A DNA stretch of 64,000 bases from Trichuris trichiura (taxonomy: Eukaryota > Nematoda > Enoplea > Trichinellida > Trichuridae): assembly GCA_037903355.1 (NCBI GenBank), contig JBAJFE010000014.1, positions 1,364,001 through 1,428,000 on the forward strand, read 5' to 3'. Both the position numbers and the translations under genes were made by a program. The notes beneath the pieces were generated by a model. That model was not told where the DNA came from. It did not search any database and was given only the letters and a program-made list of their open reading frames with translations. Of the stretch, positions 22,534-38,979 are shown one piece after another (the stretch's first letter is position 1; every line of letters starts with the position of its first letter).

Positions 22534-25500
22534 ATGCACAATAGCAAGTGGCTTCTATTCGTTGCGACTGTGGTCTTTCTGATAGACTTCGCTGTGGTCC
22601 GGGGTGAGCTGTACAACTTGACCACATCTAGAATTAATGATTGGGTCGAAATTATGGAGCGACTTGATAATTACAAAATCAACAAGAATATGTACAACGT
22701 GACTTTTCACAAGTCCTCTGCAAAGAATCATAAAAAGGAACCTCTTGGAAAGTGAGTGCTCTTGGTCTTGTGTATTACATTCAGCCTGCTCCATTTTTTC
22801 TCTCCCTCCCAGTTTTTAAGCAACAACGAAATGCAGCGTCGTGCATTAATTTTGATAACTTCTGTTTGCATGCGACGGGCAGTTGTTGTGCAATTCCGTT
22901 ACTACGCCTGCGGCATTAGCTTAAGAACACTGCACGAAAGAAATAATAAAAAAAAATGTTCTCGTTGGATGTTATGGGTATCATCTAACTTGAATATTCT
23001 TGTCTCTATTCATGATCTCAGCTTGCAGCATACCAAGTTTTTACTGTTGGGTGGCATCGTTAATTTACTTGGGGATGCATGTAAGGATGCGCAGACTCAG
23101 AGTAGTGAACTTTTCGACCGCAAAGACTAGATTTTGTTTCATCCTTCTTATAACGGAGACTTTGTGCACCACTGCGTTTTTCGTTGTTCCCTTATTTCTA
23201 TGACACCTTTGCGTGACCAATGCTGAAATATTCGTAGCAGCGGAAACGGTCTGATGACTTTAGTACCGAAAAATATGGGACCTAGCTAGTCTGACGTATC
23301 TTCATGCGATATTAAAATTACCTAAAAACGTCCTTTCACCAACCGCAGTGAATAGTGCGCAGAATAAGAAGGCACGATGTCGTAGCAGATTCTACATATG
23401 AACTAGAGTTACTAACATTTCCGCAAGTACCTTGCCTTGCAAAATGCTAACTTTTCCACATGTTAGCGAGTGTGATTGTTTTAACACGTTCGGTGAGAAC
23501 GTGGAAAGTGTACCAGAAAAGTAGTGCACTTCACTGAAAGCTGAAAAGGTATCTTGCAGACGACGCGGATTCAGTTTCCAATTACCACAATAAAATGAGC
23601 CTTTTCGATTTTAATGGTTTCTGAACGCATATAAAAGTTTTGCTTGTGCTACACTACAGACCGAATCTACTTTTTGTATGAAGCGTACTTTTCGAACAAC
23701 ACCTATTTTTCCTTCAACGCAAGTTGGGAGGGTTGGAATCAGTTTTTTCAATTTTATTTTGATTTTGATATTCTATCCTTCGGTCATGATAGTTTTGAAA
23801 CCTTTGTGAAACTAGTCTATATGCTTTTTTTCATTTTTATATAGTCTGATGCTCCTGTGTTTTTAACTAACAGATAAGTAGAGTTAGTAAGTAAAAAATG
23901 AAATTCACTGATGTGTTAAAAGGAATGGTGGTTTTGTTTTTTCTTGAATATGGGAGAGCAACGATTCTCCGTATGCAGACGCCCACTTACGTTGCATTGT
24001 TTAGGTTGTTTACGTACATTCACCCAGAGGTTTTCAAGCGTAGGACCATTGTAGCCTTTATTGACTTAATGAGTGAGTACGACCCTGTGCTGGGCCACGA
24101 GGAAAAGAATGACGAGCAGAAGAGAAAAAAAATCGACGCGTTTGTTCATGCAGTTATGGAATCCAGTGTCATGAAGTTAATGTTACAATTACTAAAAATT
24201 AGAAGTAAGTGCATTTCATTTTTTTTATTTGTTGCGCCCAGAGAAGTTCCTCTGCTGAAACGATTACTTTTCGCCATGTCGTAAGCGCTACAACGAACTT
24301 GTCTACCTCTGAAATCTTTTACTACTAGTATCTTTAGTTGTAAAATTGCAATAATCGATGTGTTTCCTTCGCTGACGAAGTTTCTTTATACTCATAGGTT
24401 TACTGGAAGTATTTCTCCGTTTTTACGTCCTGTTAATCTCGCTTTTTACGCGTGCAGGAATCTACGCTGTGGATAAACGTTGTTTCCGCCGAACAAACCT
24501 GATAGCACTTTCACAATATCTGTAAACAAGAAACCAACTAGTGTAATACCCAGAACTTGTAACTTCGAAGACTTTCATAGAGATATTTTTTGAGCATGCG
24601 ACTGCACGAGTGATAAGCGAGGGTGAAGATGTATTTATTTTCTCTTTCCTAAGGCCACGAAAATAAGCTCTTGTTTCTTGCATTAGAGTAGCCCAACGTG
24701 CCAAGGAACGAGGTTTACGGGTAGCTGCTGCTGCTCGCTCTGCTCAACGATATTACAAAGCACCATTGATTTGTAGTTGTGTTTGCGTTCGTAAATGCCT
24801 ACAAGCATTGCTAACATTGCGGCACATCTCAGCAAAGTAACTGCTAGCAGTGAAAGCCAGAATGAAAAATTCCCGATCACTTACAATAACAGTTGACTTG
24901 CTTGCAGAAATTGAGATAACGCAAGACCTGGCTAAATTTCGCGAATGGTTTAAAGAATTGTGGTTTACGGAATATCCGCGGAAAGATCCGAAAGGAGTGA
25001 AAGACAGCAGCGCATTTGAACATGTTTTTCTCGGAGAGTTTCTGGACGACAAAGTCCTTGGAATGCACAATTGGATCAGGTTTGCTCTGCTAGAGCAAAA
25101 GAACGAAATAGAGTACCTTGGATATCGGATAAAAAAAGAAGTAAGTAATGCTTCCGCTTGTTCGATGTTACGTTAGGCCCTTAAGTGCGACCTACTCGTG
25201 AACGTCTTGTAGTGACGCAGAAAGTTAATTTATGTTTTATTGTTTTTTTATTTTTTAAGTTACAGATAATGAGCTAAGTGTGGTTAGCATGATTTGCATT
25301 TGTCAGAAAGCCTTGTTGTATTAGCCAAAAATTAGTAATGCCTCTATGTTCTCTGATTTTTAATTTTTTGATCATCGAAAGCTCACAGTATGTACGCTAA
25401 GTGATGCCTGAAAACTGAGGCTAACTGACTGGATATCTTCCAGATAGGAGAAAAGCTTCGTTCTCAGATCTTGTCTCCTGACTGCTCCACCGTCTGAGAA

Positions 25501-26250
25501 ATGCAATTTCTTTTCTGGCAAGCTTGCCCTTAACTTGTACCTTTATTGGAGAGCACTTTGCTCACCCTTTTTTGCCCTCAAATAAGCTTATTCCAAGGCA
25601 TAAGCTTTATGCTTAAGCTTAGGCTTACGTAAAAGAAAGACAGGATGGCCGGCAAACTTACAATATGACAGTGGAGTGCTTGGGAGACAAGATCACCATT
25701 TTCTCATCCGTTTTTATAAACATTGTTTCAGAACATGTATTTGTCTTCAAACAGTGGGTAAAGCTGAGATAGAAAGTACGCGTCTATTTCGCGTTACCGT
25801 AAGGTGCTCCAATCCGCTTATAATTAAACGGTTAAACAGCAGGTTGGAAACCATACGAAAAAGTTAAATAATTGACCCTATTTGAATGATTTTTTTCGTT
25901 GAGTTTGTTTTTCCGATTTCTGAATCCTACTTGATTTGTTCTGCTTGAACTGCTATTCGTCTGAATGTACCAACTTTGAGAATATATTGATTAAGGGGAC
26001 GTACGCTGAAGTTCAGTTTAAATGGAATGGAGTTATGAAGGTTTGCAGCGCCATGTTTTTGAAAACCACTCCAGAGTTCGACATGGCCTTTCTAACGATG
26101 AGCTATTTGGTTCATCCAACGAAGATTAAATTTCGAGGCTGCTGGTTAAAGATGGCGTGGTATGATTTGCACATTGGAAATGAAACCTTCTTATCTACCG
26201 TTTTCCCTAAACCTGGCAACAAGTGCGACTCGAAGAAAAAGCCAAAATAA
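22534..26250 (+). CDS. EndoU-family secreted endoribonuclease (gene A)
   Basis: Single-domain EndoU (XendoU/PP11) ribonuclease; the family cleaves single-stranded RNA at U-rich sites with a metal cofactor. Exons 22534-22751, 24005-24204, 24908-25140 and 25996-26250 join in phases 2, 1 and 0 to give 301 residues. Met at 22534 is chosen over an upstream in-frame Met because it starts a clear signal peptide (KWLLFVATVVFLIDF, VVRG), implying secretion. Active-site residues by family comparison: Glu-His in SSAFEHVFLGE, His in GMHNWIRF and Lys in GVMKVCSAM. The terminal block reads TTPEFDMAF where the family usually has SPEF. Introns of 1253, 703 and 855 bp are longer than in its paralogues. AATAAA overlaps the stop and recurs at about 26290. 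It is the only plus-strand member and the most divergent at the C-terminus. Confidence 0.88.
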
Positions 26251-26299
26251 ATGTGATACTGGTAGTTGCTTGCGCGTAGCCTAATTTTTAAATAAATGT

Positions 26300-28420
26300 A
26301 CATAAGACATGCTCATTTGCGGTTTCTTTAGTAGCTGCCACTTTGAAACAATTACCGTTTATTACTTTATTGGCAGTTGAACTGATGCTTAACGAAAAAC
26401 TGAAGAGACCTAGTTAAATGCTGTATAAGAGCATCAGAATCCCAAGTCTAACTTTTTCAGGGCATATGCTTGCGGTCAGAAGGAATTCGCTTCCTCATAA
26501 CTGACCGAAATATGAATTCGATGAAAAACAGCTCGTTTGATATTCATTCTTTTTAATTGAAGTTTAATTGTACGCAAAATGCATCAGTACGGAACAGTAC
26601 ATTTTTACTCTGTTTTATTATGAAATCCCATTCTGTGAGAAAGGCATCTGTGGGAAGTTTTTGGGTTCCATCTAGTCCCGTCGTCAGAACTGCAAAGAAA
26701 TGGGCAACAGACGCATAAATGTCGTTGTAACGTCACACTTTAAAGTTTCTGATTTTAAGTTGCAAATCCTTGGCTGACTTTTCAGATAGGAAAAATTACA
26801 TTGAATAAATAAGACCAGAACAAAACGAAAAATAATTACGTCAAAGTATAAGAAATAAAATAGATTAATCAAAAGCAAGTTTCCTGAATGCATCCGACAA
26901 ACTGTACCACACGCGGTGCATTCTTACACGTCATCGCTTAACAGAAGTCATTGACTGCACTCCTCTACGCGCAAATAATCTATTAATTGACATCGCTATA
27001 TTTAAGCTAAAGACTCATTACGGAATGCAATGTGTTTATAGGCATAGGTGGAAATTATAATTGTCGACGCTGATCTGGGTGCTCTCAGTTTCAGCAGCGA
27101 TAACGTTTATTCGCAGTGAACGGCAAGAACGAAAAAAATATATGAGCATATATGAATATATTCTGCACAAAGGTGAGACAGAATGATGCTGACGGAACAT
27201 AGAACGCGAACGAACACGCCGTCAGCAGAACGGAAATAAGGGAGCACCTACTTGAGAAGACGCGGGAGAAGAACTGGTGCGCGCCGAAACTGTCAGCTTA
27301 AATAACAGCGCAGGTTAACGGGAAAAGGGACCATCCCTGTGGGAAAAGATTTTAGCTGACAAGTTGCCGTACCTAGATGCCAATCAAAATGATAATTTGG
27401 CAGTTGGGGACACGAGGGATGCGGCCCCCTTTGCGTAGCTAGCTTCCGTGAGTAACCTATCTATAAAGCGATGAGCTCTATGCAACGTAAGCATTTGTCA
27501 AGCTGTGCCTTCGGGCAACTGTGTTGCAATGAAGACGTGGGCTACCCCTGATATGTTCTGTTCACCGAACCGTATCTGAGTAAAAACGAATACAGCATTA
27601 TTAAAAAGTTAAATGAAAAGAAAATAAAAAGTAGTTAAGGCTTAAATACACATATGCATAGGCGGTCAAACAACCACAATAATAGAATATAAAACAAGTA
27701 AAGAATGAGATGAAATGATAAACAAAAAAATTTGAAAAGGGGATACAACAACTTTGTAAAGAAAATAAATGACAAAACATATTTTTGATCATATGTTTTG
27801 TTCCAGATGCTGTGTAATCTGCAGTCATCAGTGACAGACGGGACATAGGCGCATCAACAATACTGTAAGTTTTGCAGTAAGCAGCAAACAATTTAAAGAC
27901 AGTACGGTGAATGAGGCGACAGCGGCCGGCGGACTAATAAGAAATGAACTGTACGACTCAGGGATAGGAGAAAGCGAACAAGGAATCGAGTACATCATAA
28001 ACGCGCGGTGTGCAAACATTTGCCTGGTCTGCACATAGTCATGCAAGAGGCATAACTGTACAGTCGAGGCTATCGTTATTAGATTATTAGTTAGCGCGTT
28101 AATGACCACTTGTAACTTTGAGGTTAATAGGTGTGGACTGGGTTACTGCAGGAGTTATTGTTCAGCGACTTCTTTGATCGAACGATTACAAGTGTTGTTC
28201 TACCGCGTTCGATCTTTTCATTGAGGTAGAAACAAACGTAGCTGATTTTCACGCTTTTGTTATGGTTGCATATTGTATTATGCCTGATTCAAACGTTGCT
28301 CCCATGTTATAATACATGAGATTGCCTCCTACTGGAAAAATTAAACGCAAGTTTAGTTACTGCCGGTATCTTGACCGCCTCATCCAAAGCTTCATTTGTT
28401 TAAGCATTTCTGGCTTCCCC
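26300..28420. other. Gene-free stretch, nothing firm
   Basis: The minus strand at 27600-28110 has long overlapping open frames in two registers (for example FAAYCKTYSIVDAPMSR), but no splice arrangement or family supports a gene. The rest is AT-rich with nothing recognised. Confidence 0.35.
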
Positions 28421-28425
28421 TGCTT

Positions 28426-29259
28426 TCACGTAGGAATATCCAGCAGTTCATTTTCGCCCTAGCGTGTTACCGAGGCTGTATGCTTTTTAAAGCGGTTTGT
28501 TAGAGAGTTCTCTGTATGCGATTGCGGCAGTTACGTTTGGTTTCATATAAGGCGCAAGCAGTGTTTCTGGAAAGGTTTAAAAATTTTCCTTTCAGAGAAA
28601 AGCTTATATGTTAGGACAACTTTTGAAGAAAACATTAAAGCCCAATGATGATTCAGATTGTTTGGCTTTTGAATTCTAACCTGCGTAATAAGGTAATACA
28701 AGTGGTATTCCTTTGTAGCGCAGCGTTGTGTTGCAGATGCTTTGTCTATTGTTTTTTTGCCAAGTTCTAAAGGCGGTAAATTTTTCCGGGAAGCCGTTTG
28801 GATGTAGGGCTTTTCTGTATATTGAACTTCTGAGTGCAAGAGTTGTTCGTCAAGGATTGTTAACGCTTGTTTAACGCATTCTCCTGCGATGCTAATCATT
28901 ACCGAACGGAGACGACTAGAGGAGAAATGTACGTCGGAGCGGCTTTGCATTCTACAAACAGCTGCCTGGAAACCGCCTAGCGCTGCGGCGACAAGGAACT
29001 TGAAAAATGTAAGGTAGTTTTTGTTCGTTTTTCCAAAGTAACAATGAGTTGATTCAGAAATAAGCTACTCACGTAACTGAGAAAGACTTCTGCGTCCGTG
29101 TTAATTACGGTGAAAACGTCACTTGCGCGTCTTTTAGATATTAATAGTGTAAGCAGTATTAATCCATTTGTCCTGTGAAATGTCTTGCTTTCCAAGTTTC
29201 CCACAAATACTTCTGGCGAAACCTATAAAATCTGGCTCTCCATTGGAGTTCCGCTGCAT
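28426..29259 (-). pseudogene. Unrecognised three-exon gene, apparently frameshifted
   Basis: Exon a (29259-29073) begins ATG with coding-like sequence (GEPDFIGFARSICGKLGK, DKWINTAYTIN), then meets a stop near 29135; a one-base shift restores SKRRASDVFTVINTDAEVFL and a strong TAC|GTGAGT donor. Exon b (28965-28681, 95 codons, phase 0 both ends) encodes AAVCRMQSRSDVHFSSSRLR ... TKEYHLYYLITQ. Exon c (28458-28426) adds GENELLDIPT and a stop. Introns are GT-AG. No family is recognised and no signal peptide is seen. The single shift could be a real lesion, a sequencing error, or a sign that the first exon is misjudged. Confidence 0.4.
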
Positions 29260-29514
29260 TGTATGAAGAACAGGTCTAGGAAAAAAGGTAGCTTTCTTCA
29301 GGTGTACAGAAAGAGTTTAGCTTTTTTATGCGAAAAGATTTCAGTTTAGTTCATTTTTTCAGGAAAGCATTTGCATTTACTCAGCTTTCTAAAACGTGCC
29401 ATACATATTCTGGTCAGACATTCTTGACGTCAGAGTTTATAAGGTTTGTATTGTGATAGGTTCTTGATGCCATGGTAGAATTTTCTAAAGCTTCTGACGA
29501 AGGAAGTACCTGAC

Positions 29515-29567
29515 TGATCAAGATGGTGGCATAAGTGAGTAACCCACTTAAGCCACCATCTTGATCA
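29515..29567. repeat. Near-perfect 23-bp hairpin
   Basis: Arms 29515-29537 (TGATCAAGATGGTGGCATAAGTG without its last bases) and 29545-29567 are inverted copies with one mismatch and a seven-base loop. No terminator, RNA gene or transposon end was recognised. It sits about 250 bp upstream of the start of the broken gene at 28426-29259. Confidence 0.7.
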
Positions 29568-29999
29568 ATAAGAAGGAGCGTATGTACGTGTGAATGAATG
29601 ATTAGCCATTAAATAAGAAGGCACTGACCATGGGACGTATATACGCATAAAAGCTTTGTCTCTTACTACTGCTTTGACGCCAGCAAAAAATGTCACAAAG
29701 AACAGGTTATTTCCGCAAAAACCTGAAAGAACAAGTACCTGTTATGAAAAAAGAAAAGTGTCTGTCTTCTATTCATTAATATTCTAAGCAAAGTGCCTTT
29801 GTTCACAGTTCCTGGATGTTTTCCATTCAGAAAACGCATAGCGCATCTGCTTATTTTTTAAGTATGGTTTTGTATGCCTGTTGTTCATGTCTGGGTGAAA
29901 AGCTAGAAAATAGAGAAGAAAATGCGCTTACTTGGTTTTCATTATTTCATTATTAATTCTACTAGGTTTTTGAAGAGCGTCAAAAATTTTTCAAAAATG

Positions 30000-30190
30000 C
30001 CTAAACCCCTTCCTTACGCCGCTGACGACGGAACCAGAGCAGTTCTAAAACGTACAGTATCGAACTGTTCTGTATTACTCTGTATCAATGTGCTCTTCTA
30101 TTCGCTGGTAGAGCATTTTGAAGTTTATTTACTTACAGATACATCAAGCAGGCCAAAGCCGTGAATCGAACATCAGCCGTAGATCTCAAA
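30000..30190 (+). mobile_element. Solo Penelope-like end with mutated hammerhead
   Basis: CTGACGA at 30022-30028 and stem II GGAAC/GTTCT, but the GAAA box has become AAAA and stem I is lost. The conserved hairpin follows at 30091-30115, then GCATTTTGAAG and ACAGATACATCAAGCAGGC, the same order as at 17.7 kb. No coding sequence is attached. Confidence 0.6.
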
Positions 30191-30199
30191 ACGGAAAAT

Positions 30200-31090
30200 T
30201 AAGAAAAGTAATTTATGAGAAGACTTCAGGTAATTTGAAAGTCAATTAACTCAAAAAGTGGGGACATCTTATGTCAGATTATCAGGTACTAAGTGCACGG
30301 TTGATACCGTGAAGCTGGAACGGTAAAGTTCTAAGCAAGAGAAGCTCCTGCACATCAAACATATTCCTTTTAATCATCTATTCTTTCAAACTAAACCTAG
30401 TTGTTTTGCTAACAGTTCGCTTTACTTCTGCTCACAACAATGAAATCTTTGCAGTAGACATTTAGGTCGACTATACGCTAATGTGGTACATTTTAGTTTT
30501 GGTTGCTTTGCAATGCACGCGTCGAAACAGAACGAGCATCGCCTTAAGTTGGTTGCAAACTTTTTTGGAAGCATTATTGCGTACATTCACTGTAACTTAA
30601 GCAGCTTGGCTATCTACCCGTCTGCTGGCTAACGTTGCGAAAGAATTGCAACTGCGGCGGATGAAGAATGTGAAAAGCTGTTTATAAAGTACCTGATTTT
30701 CTTGTAACTCAGGTTTTCCCTTTAAACCGTTATTTCATTTCCGAAACACTGAGCTTTTGCTTCCCCAACATACAATATGTTAAAGATCGCAACAGATCCT
30801 GGAGCTCTGTTTTAAACATAAAACAAGTCCGTTTAAGGGGAAAACCGTGGTTCAAGATGAAATATTACATTGGCGCTGTCAGCAATTTTACTTTCACTGT
30901 TTGCATCCATCATATATTAATATTCATTGAGCTTAAAAGTGAAGCAGGTGAGCACAGTCCTCCAGTGAGGGCACTTTTCTTGATATTTAGCCAGCTGATA
31001 AAAGATGTAAGAAAGCACAATGTGAGGTGACTGTCTAGCTAACGACAGCAATAGTAGTAGACCGAGTGTTCAAGTAATAAAACACTCATA
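30200..31090. other. Gene-free stretch, nothing recognised
   Basis: AT-rich, short frames only. Confidence 0.4.
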
Positions 31091-31099
31091 ATAATATTT

Positions 31100-31690
31100 T
31101 GCAATACAATTGATCGAATAGCAAAAGTTATATTATTATGAGGAAGTCTGAAAGCTTGTAACTTCGTGAGAAGTCAGTAAAGTTTCGTGTTAAACAAAAC
31201 TAAATTTGTAGGCGCCATCATTAGTGGTCACTTGATTCCATGCCGCGAATTTTCAGAGGCATGATGATCAGCGCCTTGCGCGACGCAACCAGCAAAGGTA
31301 ATAGCTGTTCCGTGCACTGAACTGTTTGGAATATCGAAATACTGGAACGGCCATGAATGATTATTAAGACGAATTGGGTTAATCTGAAGGAAAAGTAACG
31401 ATAGAGGAAAAGCTGAGCACTACTAACAGTAAACGCATACGTAGCTTGAACTCAGTATGTTGGATGAAAGAATCGTTTATGTTCTTCTCAGAGAGCAGAG
31501 CGGAAGATCGCATGACATGATGATCTTACACAGCGTAAGTCACTCTTCGAATCATATCACTGTCACCAGAATTTTTAGTCTATATTTCTAGGTCCCTCTC
31601 AACTGCGGATAATGATAATCCTGACTAGGCTTTTAATAGATTATTCGCGCAACTGTCAGCCACGGATACGAGGATTTTAGTGTATTGTCT
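31100..31690 (+). repeat. Diverged duplicate of the segment at 53545-54125
   Basis: The two segments share many blocks in the same order and direction, for example GGCATGATGATC, ATCTTACACAG, TCACTCTT and CAACTGCGGATA, with substitutions and small indels between. No reading frame is conserved, so this is an old non-coding duplication or an unnamed dispersed repeat. Confidence 0.6.
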
Positions 31691-32195
31691 TCTCACAGTT
31701 ACAGCCATACAAAAGAGGAATACAGTAATGCTCGTTAACAGACATCCAGTGTCTAAACAAAAGAACATAAAAACGGCATGAAAATAAAGAAGATAAAGTA
31801 GTTGATTTGCGATGACTGCTTTCTCTTTTCATTCTTGTGTCCCTTCTATTTTTCGATTGTCTGTCAGCATGCTGACACGCTTTGGCTGAAGATCTGGGTG
31901 GTTTTCTCTTCTTCAAGCTACATAGGCATTCTTTAATTTATTCATCTGTCCTCACAGGTGCTGTTCGTTAATATATCATTTTATGAAAAGCAGTCTATTC
32001 GTGTGCTAAAAAAATTACGTTTATTTGCGCAGCTTTATATGTTTGCTATTTCTTCGTTTCTTTAGTAAATGAAATTTCAATTAATTTTTAGTTTCTGTTT
32101 ATTTATGCATGTTTCTAAAAATTCTTATTCGTTGGACCTTAGCCACTGATGTCACTCTGTTTTTATCGTTATTTATTTAGAAAGAAGTATCCAGT

Positions 32196-32411
32196 TTCAT
32201 TGTTTGGTTTCTTTTTGTACGGATTTTTCGTGTCCCGTTGAATAGACTTTTATTAATAAACTTTTATTAATAAACTCTCCGGAGCTTTCGGGTCATTCGT
32301 GACCCGTCATCAGCGGTCATAAGTCAGTTAGAAAGCTCCGGAGAGTTTATTAATAAAAGTCTATTCAACGGGACACGAAAAATCCGTACAAAAAGAAACC
32401 AAACAATGAAA
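32196..32411. repeat. Foldback repeat from a Penelope-like terminal region
   Basis: The left arm (from 32196) and right arm (to 32411) are inverted copies containing TTTGTACGGATTTTTCGTG and TCCCGTTGAATAGAC. The left arm has an extra direct 14-bp duplication (CTTTTATTAATAAA twice, about 32246-32276). The hammerhead-like motif lies between the arms, and its GAAAGCTCCGGAG half is repeated in the right arm. The right flank GGTCCCGTACGAAGACAC matches the inverse of the left flank of the 5974 element. Confidence 0.75.
32277..32318 (-). ncRNA. Hammerhead-ribozyme-like motif, subfamily 1
   Basis: Minus strand: ACCG, CTGATGA, GGGTC with a six-base loop and GACCC, GAAA, AG/CT stem III, cleavage-site base C, then CGG pairing with CCG. 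Core boxes are intact. This and the copy at 6526-6566 are the cleanest subfamily 1 motifs. Confidence 0.65.
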
Positions 32412-32740
32412 TTATTTGGTCCCGTACGAAGACACTATATCTTCAGAATTATCCAGTTTACTTTATATCACTTTATTATATTTTATTAACTTCTGCTTTT
32501 GTTCCCTTAATGCTGGTGTTGAACTATTCGCAAGAGGATATACTTTTTCTGTTCAAACCCGCACCCCCATCTTTGAAGTTCAATGAATCCTCGAATGTGA
32601 AATCTTCGTGGCTTTATACTTTTGCTATGATAAGGGAACAAAGTGAGGCCCAAAGGTTCCTCAAATCAATGCAACTTTTATGAAAAATGAATGGATTGTT
32701 TCCGTAAAATTGTGCATTAATAAATAAGAGTGATTATTCT

Positions 32741-32800
32741 TAGTTGGTCTTGCTTTGCGCTTCCTCGTTTTGTTCTTGCATTGAGCGATAGATAGTCCGT
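32741..32800 (+). repeat. Short dispersed repeat, copy 1
   Basis: GCTTTGCGCTTCC...GTTCTTGCA.TGAGC is shared in the same direction with 36716-36775 inside the first amylase intron. About 60 bp of clear similarity. Class unknown. Confidence 0.45.
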
Positions 32801-33152
32801 TAAGAAGAATTTATGAATTAGACCCATCTTTTAATAGCGTTTCACACAGTACCGTCTGTTTGGTGTCTGGCCAACTTCAAACGTATAGTTATAGCCACTA
32901 CCGCTATTATTTTTAGTTGAGTCAAAGGATTAATTGTACTAACGTTTAACCACGAAAGCGTATTAGTTTTATCACTTCGCGTAAATGTTGCCAATACGTT
33001 TATGTAGGCTAACTTTTGTTTGGGGACGTATTAATTTCTTTGCCTGCGCGTAGCAAAGAAGCAGGAGATGCACATTTTAAGGAGTGTATGCTAAAAGAGC
33101 GAATAGCGTTGGGCTGCGTGGGTTCTCTTGTACTGCGTTAGAAATACTCAGT

Positions 33153-33158
33153 TTTATT
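33153..33158 (-). terminator. Polyadenylation signal of the amylase gene
   Basis: AATAAA on the minus strand, ten bases beyond the TGA at 33168, in the right place and direction to end the amylase transcript. Confidence 0.6.
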
Positions 33159-33167
33159 CATTAACAA

Positions 33168-38520
<5,353 letters not shown>

Positions 38521-38525
38521 TAATT

Positions 38526-38807
38526 GTGAATTCACAATATCTCAGACCACTAATTGTCGAGGGGGCGCTGGTAGCCAAAGGGGCAATGAAGAGGCGCACG
38601 GGAGGCACTGGTAAGGCGGTAAAAAGAAACAAGAATGGACGTAAACCGTCCGCTGGAGGTATCCCAGTTCGCTCGTGTCAGACGAAGGAGCAGCCGAGAC
38701 GTTCCAGGCGAATACCAACGAGAAAGCAAGTAGGGGGGAGCGCTGGCGAGGAAAAGCTTGAGAAACTATGTCTTAGACGAAGGCCGTATCACATGATTGC
38801 TTTTTAG
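38526..38807 (+). CDS. Possible small basic protein or element fragment
   Basis: A 93-codon frame in a locally GC-rich island within AT-rich DNA. It is strikingly basic (KRRTGGTGKAVKRNKNGRK, RRSRRIPTRKQVGG) with no hydrophobic segment or known motif. The composition shift suggests coding origin, perhaps a fragment of an RNA-binding gag-like protein or of another element, but no splice sites, start context or homology could be supported. Confidence 0.25.
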   Translation: MNSQYLRPLIVEGALVAKGAMKRRTGGTGKAVKRNKNGRKPSAGGIPVRSCQTKEQPRRSRRIPTRKQVGGSAGEEKLEKLCLRRRPYHMIAF

Positions 38808-38979
38808 AACAGGAAACAATCCGATGCTTCAAATGTGCCGTTCTACGCGTGGTCGTTATAATTTGACTACCTAATTGTTGCAGCTGTAAACACTGTGATG
38901 TTATACGTTCGATTAATTTGAATAAATATTTGTTAACCTTATTTGCACAAGATATTATTCTACCAAAGGCAACTATCAA

